A stretch of 33,535 nucleotides of DNA from CBEUVQ01 sp965546615 (GCA_965546615.1 CBEUVQ010000027.1:1-33535); one strand, 5' to 3'. Numbered from the stretch's first letter, positions 16,722 to 25,430 are shown. Numbers and translations are program-made. The notes: generated by a model not told the origin, from the letters alone.

Positions 16722-17309
16722 ATGAGATTAAAAGGTGTTCGTGTCGGCTTAGCAGTCACCGGTTCCCACTGCACCATTGATGAAACACTTCCTGAAATTG
16801 AGCGGTTGGTAAAAGAAGGAGCAGATGTTCTGCCTATCATTAGCGAAGCGATAAAAACAACCGATACCAGATTTGGGGAAGCGGCGCATTTAATCAACAA
16901 ATTAAAGGAAATCACCGGAAAAGAACCTATTTCCACAATTAAAGATGCTGAACCGTTTGGCCCGAAGAAATTGGCAGATGTGATGGTTATTGCTCCGTGT
17001 ACCGGCAATACGCTGGCTAAACTGGCTAACGGTATAACTGACAGTGCGGTATTAATGGCTGCCAAAGCGCATTTAAGGAATTTGCGCCCGGTAGTAATCG
17101 GTATTTCAACCAATGACGGCTTAGGGATGAATGCCAAAAACTTAGGCTTACTGATAAATACTAAGAACATTTATCTTGTGCCGTTTGGTCAGGATAGCCC
17201 GACCGGCAAACCAAACTCTTTAAAATCAAACATGAATTTAATTTTAGAAACCATTGAGGCCGCAATGCAGGGAATTCAATTGCAGCCGGTAATCATTGCT
17301 TTTTCTTAA
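16722..17309 (+). CDS. dpaB: Dipicolinate synthase subunit B
   Basis: Flavoprotein-family subunit that pairs with DpaA. The sequence starts MRLKGVRVGLAVTGSHCTID and contains IAPCTGNTLAKLANGITD and the conserved GISTNDGLGMNAKN segment. The 195-residue length is close to Bacillus SpoVFB. I use the ATG at 16722, with GGAGG ten bases upstream, in preference to a 25-residue extension that overlaps dpaA. It is followed by asd after 87 bases without a visible terminator, so read-through from dpaAB into the aspartate-pathway genes is likely, as in Bacillus. Confidence 0.96.
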   Translation: MRLKGVRVGLAVTGSHCTIDETLPEIERLVKEGADVLPIISEAIKTTDTRFGEAAHLINKLKEITGKEPISTIKDAEPFGPKKLADVMVIAPCTGNTLAKLANGITDSAVLMAAKAHLRNLRPVVIGISTNDGLGMNAKNLGLLINTKNIYLVPFGQDSPTGKPNSLKSNMNLILETIEAAMQGIQLQPVIIAFS

Positions 17310-17396
17310 TAATATAAATATATTGATTTGATTTCATCGCCCCAAAAACGGTTGAAGATGATAAAATATATTATATTACTGCTTGGAGGGTTAAGT

Positions 17397-18416
17397 TTGA
17401 AAAAGTATAATGTTGCAGTTGTAGGTGCCACTGGAGCGGTGGGGCAGGAACTATTAAATATTTTTGATGAAAGAAACTTTCCGATTGGGGAACTGCGTTT
17501 ATTGGCCACTGCCCGGTCTAAAGGTAAAGAAATCAGCTTTCAAGGCAAAACGTATGTTGTAGAGGAAACTACACCTGAATCTTTTAACGGAATGGATATT
17601 GCCATGTTTGCCGGCGGAAAAGCAAGTTTAGAGTTTGGGCCGGAAGCAGTGAAAAGAGGATGTGTAGTTATTGACAACAGCAGCAACTATCGTATGGATC
17701 CCGATGTTCCTTTAGTGGTTCCTGAGGTTAACCCCGAAGACGTAAAACAGCACAAAGGAATTATTGCCAATCCAAACTGTTCAACAATTATTATGGCAGT
17801 ACCTTTAAAACCGATTCATGACAAAGCAGGCATTAAGAGAATTGTTGTTTCCACTTATCAAGCAGTATCAGGGGCCGGTAAAGAAGGCATTGATGAGCTG
17901 ACTCAACAAACTGCCGCAGTGCTTAATAATGAACCGTTTGCTCCGAAAAAGTTTATGCACCAAATTGCTTTTAATTTAATCCCGCATATTGATATTTGGC
18001 AGGATATGGATTATACCAAAGAAGAAATGAAGATGGTGAACGAAACCAGAAAGATTTTCCATGCGCCTGATATCAGAATAACCGCAACTACCGTGCGGGT
18101 TCCTGTTTACCGCAGCCATTCCGAAAGTATTAATGTTGAAACGGAACAAAAACTCACTGCCCAAGAAGTTAAAGAACTTTTGGCTAAAGCTCCCGGTGTG
18201 GTGGTACAAGATGATCCGGCCAACAATATTTATCCGATGCCGGTAATGACCTCACACCACGATGAAGTTTTTGTCGGCCGTATTCGCGAAGATAATTCGC
18301 ACGACAGTGCTGTTAATCTATGGGTTGTCGGCGACCAAATCCGGAAAGGAGCGGCAACAAATGCCGTGCAAATTGCGGAACTGGTTGTAAAATATAATTG
18401 TTTATTGGGGAAATAG
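17397..18416 (+). CDS. asd: Aspartate-semialdehyde dehydrogenase
   Basis: Reduces aspartyl phosphate to aspartate semialdehyde with NADPH. The N-terminal nucleotide motif GATGAVG is at residues 10-16, the catalytic Cys128 is in NPNCST, and YQAVSGAGKEG follows. The 339-residue length is normal. The start is a TTG (encoding the M of MKKYNVAVVG) with GGAGGG six bases upstream; the longer in-frame start at 17328 lacks this spacing. Three bases separate it from dapG, so asd-dapG are translationally close. Order dpaAB-asd-dapG-dapA is the Bacillus order and supplies dihydrodipicolinate for spore dipicolinate. Confidence 0.97.
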   Translation: MKKYNVAVVGATGAVGQELLNIFDERNFPIGELRLLATARSKGKEISFQGKTYVVEETTPESFNGMDIAMFAGGKASLEFGPEAVKRGCVVIDNSSNYRMDPDVPLVVPEVNPEDVKQHKGIIANPNCSTIIMAVPLKPIHDKAGIKRIVVSTYQAVSGAGKEGIDELTQQTAAVLNNEPFAPKKFMHQIAFNLIPHIDIWQDMDYTKEEMKMVNETRKIFHAPDIRITATTVRVPVYRSHSESINVETEQKLTAQEVKELLAKAPGVVVQDDPANNIYPMPVMTSHHDEVFVGRIREDNSHDSAVNLWVVGDQIRKGAATNAVQIAELVVKYNCLLGK

Positions 18417-18419
18417 AGC

Positions 18420-19673
18420 ATGCGTTTCTTGATTCAAAAGTTTGGCGGAACATCACTGACAACACCGGAATTCCGTCAAGAAGTTGCAGCTAAAGTAATT
18501 GCTGCTAAAAACCAAGGGTTTTCTCCGGTGGTGGTAGTATCCGCAATGGGCCGAAGTGGGGCCCCGTATGCCACCGATACATTGATATCGCTGGCTAAAC
18601 AAGTGAACCGTGATGTCCCTCCGCGGGAAATGGATTTGCTGATGTCTTGTGGTGAAATTATTTCCGGTGTAGTGATGGTAAATACACTTTTGGAAACCGG
18701 CTGTCAAGCGGTTTTTTTAACGGGGGCACAAGCGGGTATAATAACAGATAAAAATTTTAATGATTCCCGCGTTCTGCGTATTGATCCGGAAAGAATAATC
18801 AAATATGCTGAACAAGGCAAGGTAGTGGTGGTAGCGGGATTTCAAGGTGTTACCGAAGATGGTGAAATCACTACCCTGGGCCGTGGTGGAAGTGATACCA
18901 CCGCTGCAGCATTAGGTGTGGCTTTAGATGCTGAATGTATCGACATCTACACCGATGTTGAAGGAGTGATGACTGCCGACCCACGTATCGTTAATGATGC
19001 AGAGATTTTGGATAAAGTTACTTATAATGAAATATGCCAATTAGCACATGAAGGGGCGAAAGTTATTCATCCTCGGGCAGTAGAGATTGCGATGCAAAAA
19101 AATATTCCACTGCGGGTAAAAAGTACCTTCAGCGATGCTCCCGGTACTTTGGTAACCAGCCATGGCGAAGTTTACAGCGGCACCATTGATATTACCATGG
19201 ACCGAACAATTACCGGTATAACATATTTGCCTGATATCACTCAAGTAAGTATCCAGCTGGAAAACTTAAATATTGACAATCCACATTTGAAAATTTTTAA
19301 AGGGCTGGCATTGGCAGGAATCAGTGTCGATTTTTGGAATGTAAATACTCAATATGCTGCTTTTACCGTGAAGGGAGAAGTTTCTGATAAAGCGCAGCAA
19401 GTATTAGAGAATATCGGCATTAACTCGGTGATGCGTCACGGCTGCACTAAAATTGCTGCAGTTGGTGCGGGAATGACCGGGGTTCCCGGCGTAATGGCCA
19501 GTGTTGTAGAAGCATTAACTCGGGCAAATGTGGAAATTCTCCAATCCTCAGATTCACACACCACTATCTGGGTATTGGTTAAAAAAGAAGATACCGAAAA
19601 AGCTGTTGTAGCCTTGCACAATCACTTTATGCTGGGCAAAAAACAAAAAGATACAGATAAAAATAAAAAGTAA
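18420..19673 (+). CDS. dapG: Aspartate kinase (DapG-like)
   Basis: Phosphorylates aspartate at the entry of the diaminopimelate, lysine, methionine and threonine pathways. Kinase-domain motifs are KFGGTSL at residues 6-12, GRGGSDTTAAAL and the EGVMTADPRIV segment. Two C-terminal ACT domains follow (around residues 265-400), the second with GVPGVMASVVEALTRANVEILQSSDS. The protein ends in a lysine-rich tail (KKQKDTDKNKK). The 417-residue size fits monofunctional class. The name DapG comes from position between asd and dapA; sequence alone does not fix which effector inhibits it. No lysine riboswitch is visible upstream. Confidence 0.95.
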   Translation: MRFLIQKFGGTSLTTPEFRQEVAAKVIAAKNQGFSPVVVVSAMGRSGAPYATDTLISLAKQVNRDVPPREMDLLMSCGEIISGVVMVNTLLETGCQAVFLTGAQAGIITDKNFNDSRVLRIDPERIIKYAEQGKVVVVAGFQGVTEDGEITTLGRGGSDTTAAALGVALDAECIDIYTDVEGVMTADPRIVNDAEILDKVTYNEICQLAHEGAKVIHPRAVEIAMQKNIPLRVKSTFSDAPGTLVTSHGEVYSGTIDITMDRTITGITYLPDITQVSIQLENLNIDNPHLKIFKGLALAGISVDFWNVNTQYAAFTVKGEVSDKAQQVLENIGINSVMRHGCTKIAAVGAGMTGVPGVMASVVEALTRANVEILQSSDSHTTIWVLVKKEDTEKAVVALHNHFMLGKKQKDTDKNKK

Positions 19674-19728
19674 TGATTTTAGGTACGGCTGCTGCAAGGA
19701 AGAAAAAAATTTAGGGAAGGTGAAAGCC

Positions 19729-20616
19729 GTGTCTGTTGATTTTGGTCGTGTTTTGACTGCAATGGTAACTCCTTTTGATGAAAATTTAAAAGTTAATATT
19801 CCGCAGGCTAAAAAGTTGGCCCGTTATTTAGTAGAAAACGGCTCAGAAGGATTAGTGGTTTGCGGGACTACAGGAGAGTCGCCGACGCTGAGCAAAGAAG
19901 AGAAAATAGCTTTGTTTCAAGCGGTAGTGGAAGAAGTAGGTGGTCAGGCGGTAGTTATTGCCGGAACAGGCAGTTATAATACTCATGAAAGTATTGCTCT
20001 AACGCAAGCTGCCGAAAAAGCAGGCGTTGACGGAATAATGCTGGTAGCCCCTTATTATAACAAACCGTCTCAAGACGGCCTGTATCAGCATTTTAAAACT
20101 ATTGCCGAGAGTACTAAACTGCCGGTAATGCTTTATAACATCCCCGGGCGTACAGGGATTAATGTACTGCCTGCAACGGTGGCACGTTTGGCTGAAGATG
20201 TACCCAATATTGTTGCTGTTAAAGAATCTGCCGGCAGCATGGATCAAGTAAGTGAGCTGAGGCGGATACTGCCGGAAGAATTCGCCATTTACAGCGGCGA
20301 TGACTCATTAACTCTGCCGATTATGGCTTTAGGAGGAAAGGGAATAGTCAGTGTGGCTGCTCATATAGTCGGCCCAAACATTCAAGAGATGGTGCAGGCT
20401 TATGTGAAAGGCAACGTTTCAAAAGCAGCTCGTTTGCATGCTGAATTGTTCCCGGTTTTTAAGGGTATGTTTATCACTACTAATCCGGTGCCGGTTAAAG
20501 AATCGTTAAACCTGATGGGTATGAATGTCGGTGGTGTAAGGCTCCCGTTAGTAAATATCAATGCTGGGGACAAAGAAAAACTGATTGCGTTACTCACTGA
20601 AAATAAATTGATTTAA
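19729..20616 (+). CDS. dapA: 4-hydroxy-tetrahydrodipicolinate synthase
   Basis: Condenses pyruvate with aspartate semialdehyde; TIM-barrel class I aldolase. Seen are GTTGES at residues 46-51, the catalytic Tyr136 in MLYNIPGRTG, and the Schiff-base Lys165 in VAVKESAG. The 295-residue length is normal. The GTG at 19729 is preferred, eight bases after AGGGAAGG; the in-frame GTG at 19720 is part of that ribosome binding site. It follows dapG by 55 bases and is closed by a terminator, so it is the last gene of the dipicolinate/lysine precursor cluster. Confidence 0.97.
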   Translation: MSVDFGRVLTAMVTPFDENLKVNIPQAKKLARYLVENGSEGLVVCGTTGESPTLSKEEKIALFQAVVEEVGGQAVVIAGTGSYNTHESIALTQAAEKAGVDGIMLVAPYYNKPSQDGLYQHFKTIAESTKLPVMLYNIPGRTGINVLPATVARLAEDVPNIVAVKESAGSMDQVSELRRILPEEFAIYSGDDSLTLPIMALGGKGIVSVAAHIVGPNIQEMVQAYVKGNVSKAARLHAELFPVFKGMFITTNPVPVKESLNLMGMNVGGVRLPLVNINAGDKEKLIALLTENKLI

Positions 20617-20627
20617 CAGAAATAAAC

Positions 20628-20661
20628 AAAAACGGGGCACCGGAAAATGTGCCCTGTTTTT
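20628..20661 (+). terminator. Intrinsic terminator after dapA
   Basis: AAAAACGGGGCAC (20628-20640) pairs with GTGCCCTGTTTTT (20649-20661), 13 pairs with one G-T, eight-base loop. Confidence 0.93.
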
Positions 20662-20670
20662 GCATTTTGC

Positions 20671-20791
20671 TTGCATTACTTTACAATGGTTATTATAATG
20701 AGAGAGCATACGATAAAATGTAAATATTTGGATAAACAGGCATGTTATCGGTTTTATTGCACTTGTTTACCAAAACTAATTTGAGTATAAT
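20671..20791 (+). promoter_or_regulatory. Tandem sigma-A promoters and leader hairpin of the RNase J gene
   Basis: Promoter 1: TTGCAT (20671-20676), 17 bases, TATAAT (20694-20699). Promoter 2: TTGTTT (20764-20769), 16 bases, TATAAT (20786-20791). Between them GGATAAACAGG (20730-20740) can pair with CTTGTTTACC (20762-20771) in about ten pairs with one bulge, so the longer transcript has a hairpin overlapping the -35 box of promoter 2. The leader from promoter 1 is about 220 bases. Confidence 0.7.
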
Positions 20792-20926
20792 AAATCAGGC
20801 AGGAAAAAATTATAAGACTATATTACCCAAACGGTCATTAACAAAAAATCCCCGCCTTCTCCTATTACTCACCCAAATAAACTATATATTAAATTGACAG
20901 TTGACAAAGGACTAGGAGGTGTAGGA

Positions 20927-22591
20927 TTGGCCAAAGAATCCAAATTATACATTATCCCCCTCGGGGGACTTGGCGAAGTCGGTAAAAACATGACAGCGGT
21001 GAGATATGGGGACAATATTTTGTTAATTGACAGTGGTCTTTCATTTCCCGAAGAGGAAATGTTGGGTATTGATATAGTAATCCCGGATATTACCTATCTC
21101 ATAGAAAATAGGGATTTGGTGCGTGGTATAGTGCTAACCCACGGGCATGAAGACCATATTGGTTCACTGCCGTACGTTTTAAGGCAAATTAATGTTCCGG
21201 TATACGGAACGAAATTAACCTTGGGAATTCTCAGCAACAAGCTGAAAGAACATAATCTTTTTGACCGGGTTAAACTGCAAACGGTTAAACCTCGTGACAG
21301 TGTTCAAATTGCTCCTTTTAAAGTTGAGTTTATCAAAGTTTCCCATAGTATTCCGGATTCAGTTGGGTTGGCAATTCACACACCGATAGGCACTGTGGTG
21401 CATACCGGTGATTTTAAAATTGACCAAACCCCAGTTGATGGTGAGGTAACCGATTTTTATAAGCTGGCACAATTAGGTGAAAAAGGCGTTTTAGTGATGC
21501 TGTCTGACAGTACCAATGTAGAGAGGCCGGGGTATACTCCGTCAGAAAAGGCGGTTGGTCAAACATTTGAAGAAACATTTGCCGGTTGTAAAGAGCGGAT
21601 TATTGTTGCTACCTTTGCATCAAATGTTCACCGACTGCAGCAGGCAATTTTGGCGGCTCATAAATATGATCGTCGAGTGGCTATCATTGGGCGCAGCATG
21701 TTAAATGTGGTAAACATAGCTTATGAGCTTGGTTACCTGCAGATACCGGAAGGAATACTGGTAGAATTGGATGAAGCGAACCGTTTGCCGAAAAACAAGC
21801 TGGTACTTCTTTGCACCGGCAGCCAAGGTGAGCCGATGTCGGCACTGACCAGAATTGCCATGAATGATCACCGTCAGGTAGAAATATTACCCGGTGATAC
21901 TGTAATTCTTTCTGCTACACCAATTCCGGGAAATGAAAAACTTGTGGCGCGTGTGGTGGACATGTTATTTAGAAGGGGTGCAAAAGTGATTTATGAATCG
22001 CTGGACAGTATTCACGTTTCCGGACACCCCAGCCAAGAAGAATTGAAATTAATGTTAAACCTGCTAAAACCGAAGTTTTTTATTCCGGTACACGGAGAAC
22101 ATCGCATGCTGGTAAAGCACAGTGAGTTAGCTCAAGAATTAGGTATACCGGCATCAAATACGTTTGTTGCTGATAACGGCACAGTACTGGAATTTACCAA
22201 AAGACACGGCCGTATTGCAGGCAGGGTGCCTGCGGGCCGGGTGCTGGTTGACGGTTTAGGTGTAGGTGATGTGGGTAACATTGTTCTGCGCGACCGCAAA
22301 CAGTTATCTCAGGACGGAATTTTAATCGTTGTGGTAACAATCAGCCGGGAGAACGGAATAATTGTTTCCGGCCCGGATATAGTTTCCAGAGGATTTGTTT
22401 ATGTGCGTGAATCTGAGGAATTGATGGAAGAAGCAAAGGAAAAAGTAAAAACGGAGCTGGAAAAATGCTGCGAACGCAACATTAAAGAATGGTCAGCTAT
22501 CAAATCTCAGGTGCGCGATGCACTGGGCAAATTCTTATATGAAAAAACCAGGAGAAGGCCAATGATATTGCCGATAATCATGGAAGTATAA
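20927..22591 (+). CDS. Ribonuclease J
   Basis: Zinc-dependent exo/endoribonuclease of the metallo-beta-lactamase/beta-CASP family, central to mRNA decay and 5' processing in Firmicutes. The zinc motif HGHEDH is at residues 72-77, HSIPDSVG and HTGDFKID follow, and the beta-CASP region includes FASNVHRLQQAI and the later HVSGHPSQEE and IPVHGEHRML. The 554-residue length is standard. The start is TTG at 20927, six bases after AGGAGGT, giving MAKESKLYIIPLGGLGEVGKNM; the upstream in-frame start at 20894 would lie before that ribosome binding site. Position after dapA matches Bacillus rnjB, but sequence alone does not decide J1 from J2. Confidence 0.96.
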   Translation: MAKESKLYIIPLGGLGEVGKNMTAVRYGDNILLIDSGLSFPEEEMLGIDIVIPDITYLIENRDLVRGIVLTHGHEDHIGSLPYVLRQINVPVYGTKLTLGILSNKLKEHNLFDRVKLQTVKPRDSVQIAPFKVEFIKVSHSIPDSVGLAIHTPIGTVVHTGDFKIDQTPVDGEVTDFYKLAQLGEKGVLVMLSDSTNVERPGYTPSEKAVGQTFEETFAGCKERIIVATFASNVHRLQQAILAAHKYDRRVAIIGRSMLNVVNIAYELGYLQIPEGILVELDEANRLPKNKLVLLCTGSQGEPMSALTRIAMNDHRQVEILPGDTVILSATPIPGNEKLVARVVDMLFRRGAKVIYESLDSIHVSGHPSQEELKLMLNLLKPKFFIPVHGEHRMLVKHSELAQELGIPASNTFVADNGTVLEFTKRHGRIAGRVPAGRVLVDGLGVGDVGNIVLRDRKQLSQDGILIVVVTISRENGIIVSGPDIVSRGFVYVRESEELMEEAKEKVKTELEKCCERNIKEWSAIKSQVRDALGKFLYEKTRRRPMILPIIMEV

Positions 22592-22607
22592 CTTTTTACC
22601 GATTTTT

Positions 22608-22650
22608 GAACCGCAATTACTTTAGGCATAAAAGTATTTGCGGTTCTTTT
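22608..22650 (+). terminator. Intrinsic terminator after the RNase J gene
   Basis: GAACCGCAA (22608-22616) pairs perfectly with TTGCGGTTC (22638-22646), 21-base loop, followed by TTTT. Confidence 0.8.
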
Positions 22651-22778
22651 CTGTTTAAAAGACGATAACAGCCTACCAAAAAAGAATTTGTAGAGGGTTG
22701 TTTCATCAATATCTTTAAGCTAAATATTTATATTAAGCCGGATAATTTGATAATGTTGACTGTGACGGACGGTCAAAA

Positions 22779-22812
22779 TTTTTAGCCCCATCCCAAAGGA
22801 TAGGGCTAAAAA
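22779..22812 (-). terminator. Terminator of the reverse-strand stalk-domain gene
   Basis: TTTTTAGCCC (22779-22788) and GGGCTAAAAA (22803-22812) form a 10-bp stem; inside it ATCC and GGAT can add pairs. It lies 16 bases beyond the stop codon of the reverse-strand gene and is symmetrical enough to act on both strands. Confidence 0.8.
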
Positions 22813-22828
22813 CTTTTGTTGTTGAGAT

Positions 22829-23995
22829 TTAATTGTACTGCAGCAGATTTAAAATATCTTCCCGCCATTGCTGAGAAAATATATCATTTGGCAGCTGAAA
22901 TTCGGGCATGCCGGTGACATACGGTGCGATTTCATATACACTAAAACATATTACAATATGTTTATCCTTAATGTAAAACGGGTGATTTTCCGAAATGGAT
23001 TGAAAACCCATATCTCCTTCAAAATATACACCCTGACCGCTTTCTGTCCGGTCGGCAATCTGCTTTTTAATCTCTTTGTTGATAATGTTTACATAATCAG
23101 TACCGTCTTTAAATAATTCATGCAGTGACAGCCTTTTACCATTTTGAATATCAAGGTTATAATAATCTCTCCAGGTTATTCCGTGCGCACCGCCGGTATA
23201 TTGATATGTTTCAACCACCAGAGATAAAACACCACCGTTTGTGTATGCTTTATAAGTTACGTATAATTCGTACTGGTGTACCGGGAAATTATATTCTTCG
23301 GCGTCTTTAAGATACTCTTGACAATCATTCTCCAGTTCAGTTTTGATACGCATTGCGTTATCCATTATCTCTTTGTTTATATTTTCTTGTAATGTTTTAT
23401 TTGCCATACCCGAAATTACAGGAATTTGCATGTTTAAACTCAGAGAATCTGTGCTGCTTTCAATTTGTTGAGTATCAACCTTCACCTCTTCGGTGTCAGC
23501 CGGAGTGCATATCAACAGGTTTTGATCACTGTCCCATTCTACATTGAAACCACATGCTTCAGCTACCCAACGTGCAGGGAGGTAAATCCGTCCGTTTTGT
23601 ATAACCGGCTCTGTGTCCATAGGTACCGCTTTGCTTTGAAAAAGTGTATTTGAGTCGCTGTTTAAGTAGTTGATTATTAATTGTCGGCTTCCGGTTTGCA
23701 GAACAATATCTAAATGATTATCTCCCCTAAAGGGAATAATTACCTTACCTGTTGATTTGTCCCAAGTGATAAGTTTGTTATCTATACCCAGTGCATCGGC
23801 CAGAAACCTTATAGGTACATAAATTCTGCCCTTAGAGATGAAGGGTACGGCGTCCATAGTAAATTCGGTGTCATCGATTGTGTACTTGTTTTTTTCCGGT
23901 TGAAAAGTAATTTTTTCCGGTGCTGCGGCCAGTACGCCGGCCGGTATACTCACAACCAGTAATAAGGCGGCAGTTAACGTTATCAGTTTCTTCAT
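22829..23995 (-). CDS. Exported protein with copper-amine-oxidase-N-like stalk domain and DUF4163/DUF3298 (RsiV/PdaC-type) region
   Basis: A 388-residue secreted protein, function unknown. An N-terminal signal peptide (MKKLITLTAALLLVVSIPAG, cleavage likely after VLA) is followed by two repeats of the copper-amine-oxidase-N-like fold (GRIYVPIRFLADALG near residue 56 and GRIYLPARWVAEACG near 136), a domain common in exported clostridial proteins and not an enzyme. The C-terminal part has YQYTGGAHGITWRDYYNLD and LSLHELFKDG, typical of the DUF4163/DUF3298 pair seen in RsiV and PdaC. The ATG has GGGGGG 12 bases upstream on its strand. It is the only large reverse-strand gene here and interrupts the usual RNase J-TepA neighbourhood. 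Confidence 0.9.
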   Translation of the reverse strand: MKKLITLTAALLLVVSIPAGVLAAAPEKITFQPEKNKYTIDDTEFTMDAVPFISKGRIYVPIRFLADALGIDNKLITWDKSTGKVIIPFRGDNHLDIVLQTGSRQLIINYLNSDSNTLFQSKAVPMDTEPVIQNGRIYLPARWVAEACGFNVEWDSDQNLLICTPADTEEVKVDTQQIESSTDSLSLNMQIPVISGMANKTLQENINKEIMDNAMRIKTELENDCQEYLKDAEEYNFPVHQYELYVTYKAYTNGGVLSLVVETYQYTGGAHGITWRDYYNLDIQNGKRLSLHELFKDGTDYVNIINKEIKKQIADRTESGQGVYFEGDMGFQSISENHPFYIKDKHIVICFSVYEIAPYVTGMPEFQLPNDIFSQQWREDILNLLQYN

Positions 23996-24164
23996 AATTA
24001 GACAAATCCCCCCTTTGTTGGTTGATATTTTAAGTTTACTAGCTTATTATTTCATATTTACAATTGTCGGTAAACCGGTTTCAGGCAAGATGCGTTTTTT
24101 AAAATGAAATTTTTTTAACAATAATATGTTTGTATTTATGCAGCGGCATAATAAAAAGCTTTTG

Positions 24165-24194
24165 TGTATTTTAATGGTTAGCGTGCCATACTAT
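24165..24194 (+). promoter_or_regulatory. Possible sporulation-sigma promoter of tepA
   Basis: TGTATT (24165-24170), 16 bases, CATACTAT (24187-24194). The -10 part matches the sigma-G pattern CATACTA and is one base off the sigma-E pattern CATACAAT; the -35 is only partial. It lies about 34 bases before the tepA start. Confidence 0.45.
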
Positions 24195-24227
24195 AGATGA
24201 TATTGAAGCCTAAGGAGTGAATTTAAT

Positions 24228-25091
24228 ATGTCTGATCGTTATTATTACGACAGCTTTGCTCAGCAGCAGCCGGCAGGGCCAAACTTTATACCGTCGCCCG
24301 GTCCTGTGCCGGGGCCAAACCCCAATAATCCATCCCCACAGGTTCCGGGACAAAATCCCGGTTTGCCGCAAGGTCCAAATGCTGATCCTAATAAGAAACG
24401 GGTGATGGGTAAACCCAAAGGCACGTTAGAAGCCATACGCGAATTAGGAACATCAGAAGTGCCGGAAATAAAAAGCAATATCCACGTGGTAACGATAGTT
24501 GGACAAGTGGAGGGTCATTTAACACTGCCGCCGCAGAATAAAACAACTAAATATGAACACATCATTCCTCAGCTTGTAGGGCTGGAACAAAGTGATGAGG
24601 TTGAAGGTGTATTGGTTATTTTAAATACGGTTGGTGGCGATGTTGAAGCCGGACTGTGTATTGCAGAAATGATTGCCAGCATGAGCAAGCCTACGGTAAG
24701 CATTGTGCTTGGTGGCGGTCATTCTATTGGTGGTCCGATTGCGGTGGCCAGCGACTACAGTTTTATTGCTGAAACAGCAAGCATGACCATTCACCCTATT
24801 AGGTTAAACGGCTTGGTAATTGGTGTGCCGCAAACTTATGAGTATTTGGATAAAATGCAGGATCGGGTAGTAAGGTTTGTAGTTGAGCATTCCAGTATTT
24901 CTGAGGAAAAGTTCAGAGAGTTAATGTTTAGAACAGGTGAGCTTGCCCGCGATATTGGTACAGTATTAATTGGCAAAGATGCTGTCGAAGTAGGCTTGAT
25001 TGATGAAGTAGGTGGTGTAGGACAAGCTGTAAAGAAATTAAAAGAGCTTATTGAAAACCACAAAAAAACGAGAGGTGTTCCGCTGCAATGA
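24228..25091 (+). CDS. tepA: ClpP-like serine peptidase TepA/YmfB
   Basis: ClpP-fold protease-like protein conserved in endospore formers, called translocation-enhancing protein in Bacillus. The catalytic Ser166 lies in GGGHSIGGP and the candidate His189 in MTIHPIR. NTVGGDVEAGLCIAEMI is the ClpP-type substrate strand region. Residues about 15-53 form a proline-, glycine- and asparagine-rich stretch (such as PSPGPVPGPNPNN) before the conserved KGTLEAIRELG, predicted to be disordered. The 287-residue length includes that extension. The ATG has AAGGAG nine bases upstream. The stop overlaps the start of ylzJ (ATGA), so the two are translationally coupled. Confidence 0.93.
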   Translation: MSDRYYYDSFAQQQPAGPNFIPSPGPVPGPNPNNPSPQVPGQNPGLPQGPNADPNKKRVMGKPKGTLEAIRELGTSEVPEIKSNIHVVTIVGQVEGHLTLPPQNKTTKYEHIIPQLVGLEQSDEVEGVLVILNTVGGDVEAGLCIAEMIASMSKPTVSIVLGGGHSIGGPIAVASDYSFIAETASMTIHPIRLNGLVIGVPQTYEYLDKMQDRVVRFVVEHSSISEEKFRELMFRTGELARDIGTVLIGKDAVEVGLIDEVGGVGQAVKKLKELIENHKKTRGVPLQ

Positions 25092-25303
25092 TTTTATATA
25101 CCCCGATGCAGTTAGAACTGGTGCTTGATGGACTGCAAGATTCCGCAGCTAAACACAACGAGCAGGAAATAGCAATTAATAACGGTAGGCTTGTAGTTGC
25201 CAATAACGGTGACGGTACCGGGAATGTAGTGAGGTTGATTTCTACAAATCCTTATGATTATATGCGTGCGGATTATATGCCCGGTGCACTAATTCGCTTT
25301 TAA
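25088..25303 (+). CDS. ylzJ: YlzJ-like protein
   Basis: A 71-residue protein of the YlzJ family, known only as a conserved companion of TepA in spore formers. The start MILYTPMQLELVL and the C-terminal STNPYDYMRADYMPG match Bacillus YlzJ (STNPADYMNPDYFPG). It overlaps the tepA stop by four bases and a strong terminator follows, so tepA-ylzJ is a closed two-gene unit. No catalytic motif is visible. Confidence 0.92.
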   Translation: MILYTPMQLELVLDGLQDSAAKHNEQEIAINNGRLVVANNGDGTGNVVRLISTNPYDYMRADYMPGALIRF

Positions 25304-25329
25304 TAAAGCTGTTTGCGACAAATATTTCG

Positions 25330-25382
25330 CCAATATAAAAAGACCTGAGCTTTCTTTTGTTTGCTCGGGTCTTTTTGTATTG
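25330..25382 (+). terminator. Intrinsic terminator after ylzJ
   Basis: AAAAAGACCTGAGC (25337-25350) pairs with GCTCGGGTCTTTTT (25363-25376), 14 pairs with one G-T; the flanks CCAATA and TATTGG extend the stem. Confidence 0.93.
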
Positions 25383-25430
25383 GCAGCGTCATAAGATATA
25401 TTTATATTTTAATTTAATGGTAAAATTTCT

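Noticed and set aside
20894..20906. Two TTGACA-like boxes (20894-20899 and 20901-20906) just before the RNase J gene
   Set aside because: No -10 box follows at proper spacing and the ribosome binding site and start codon lie immediately downstream.
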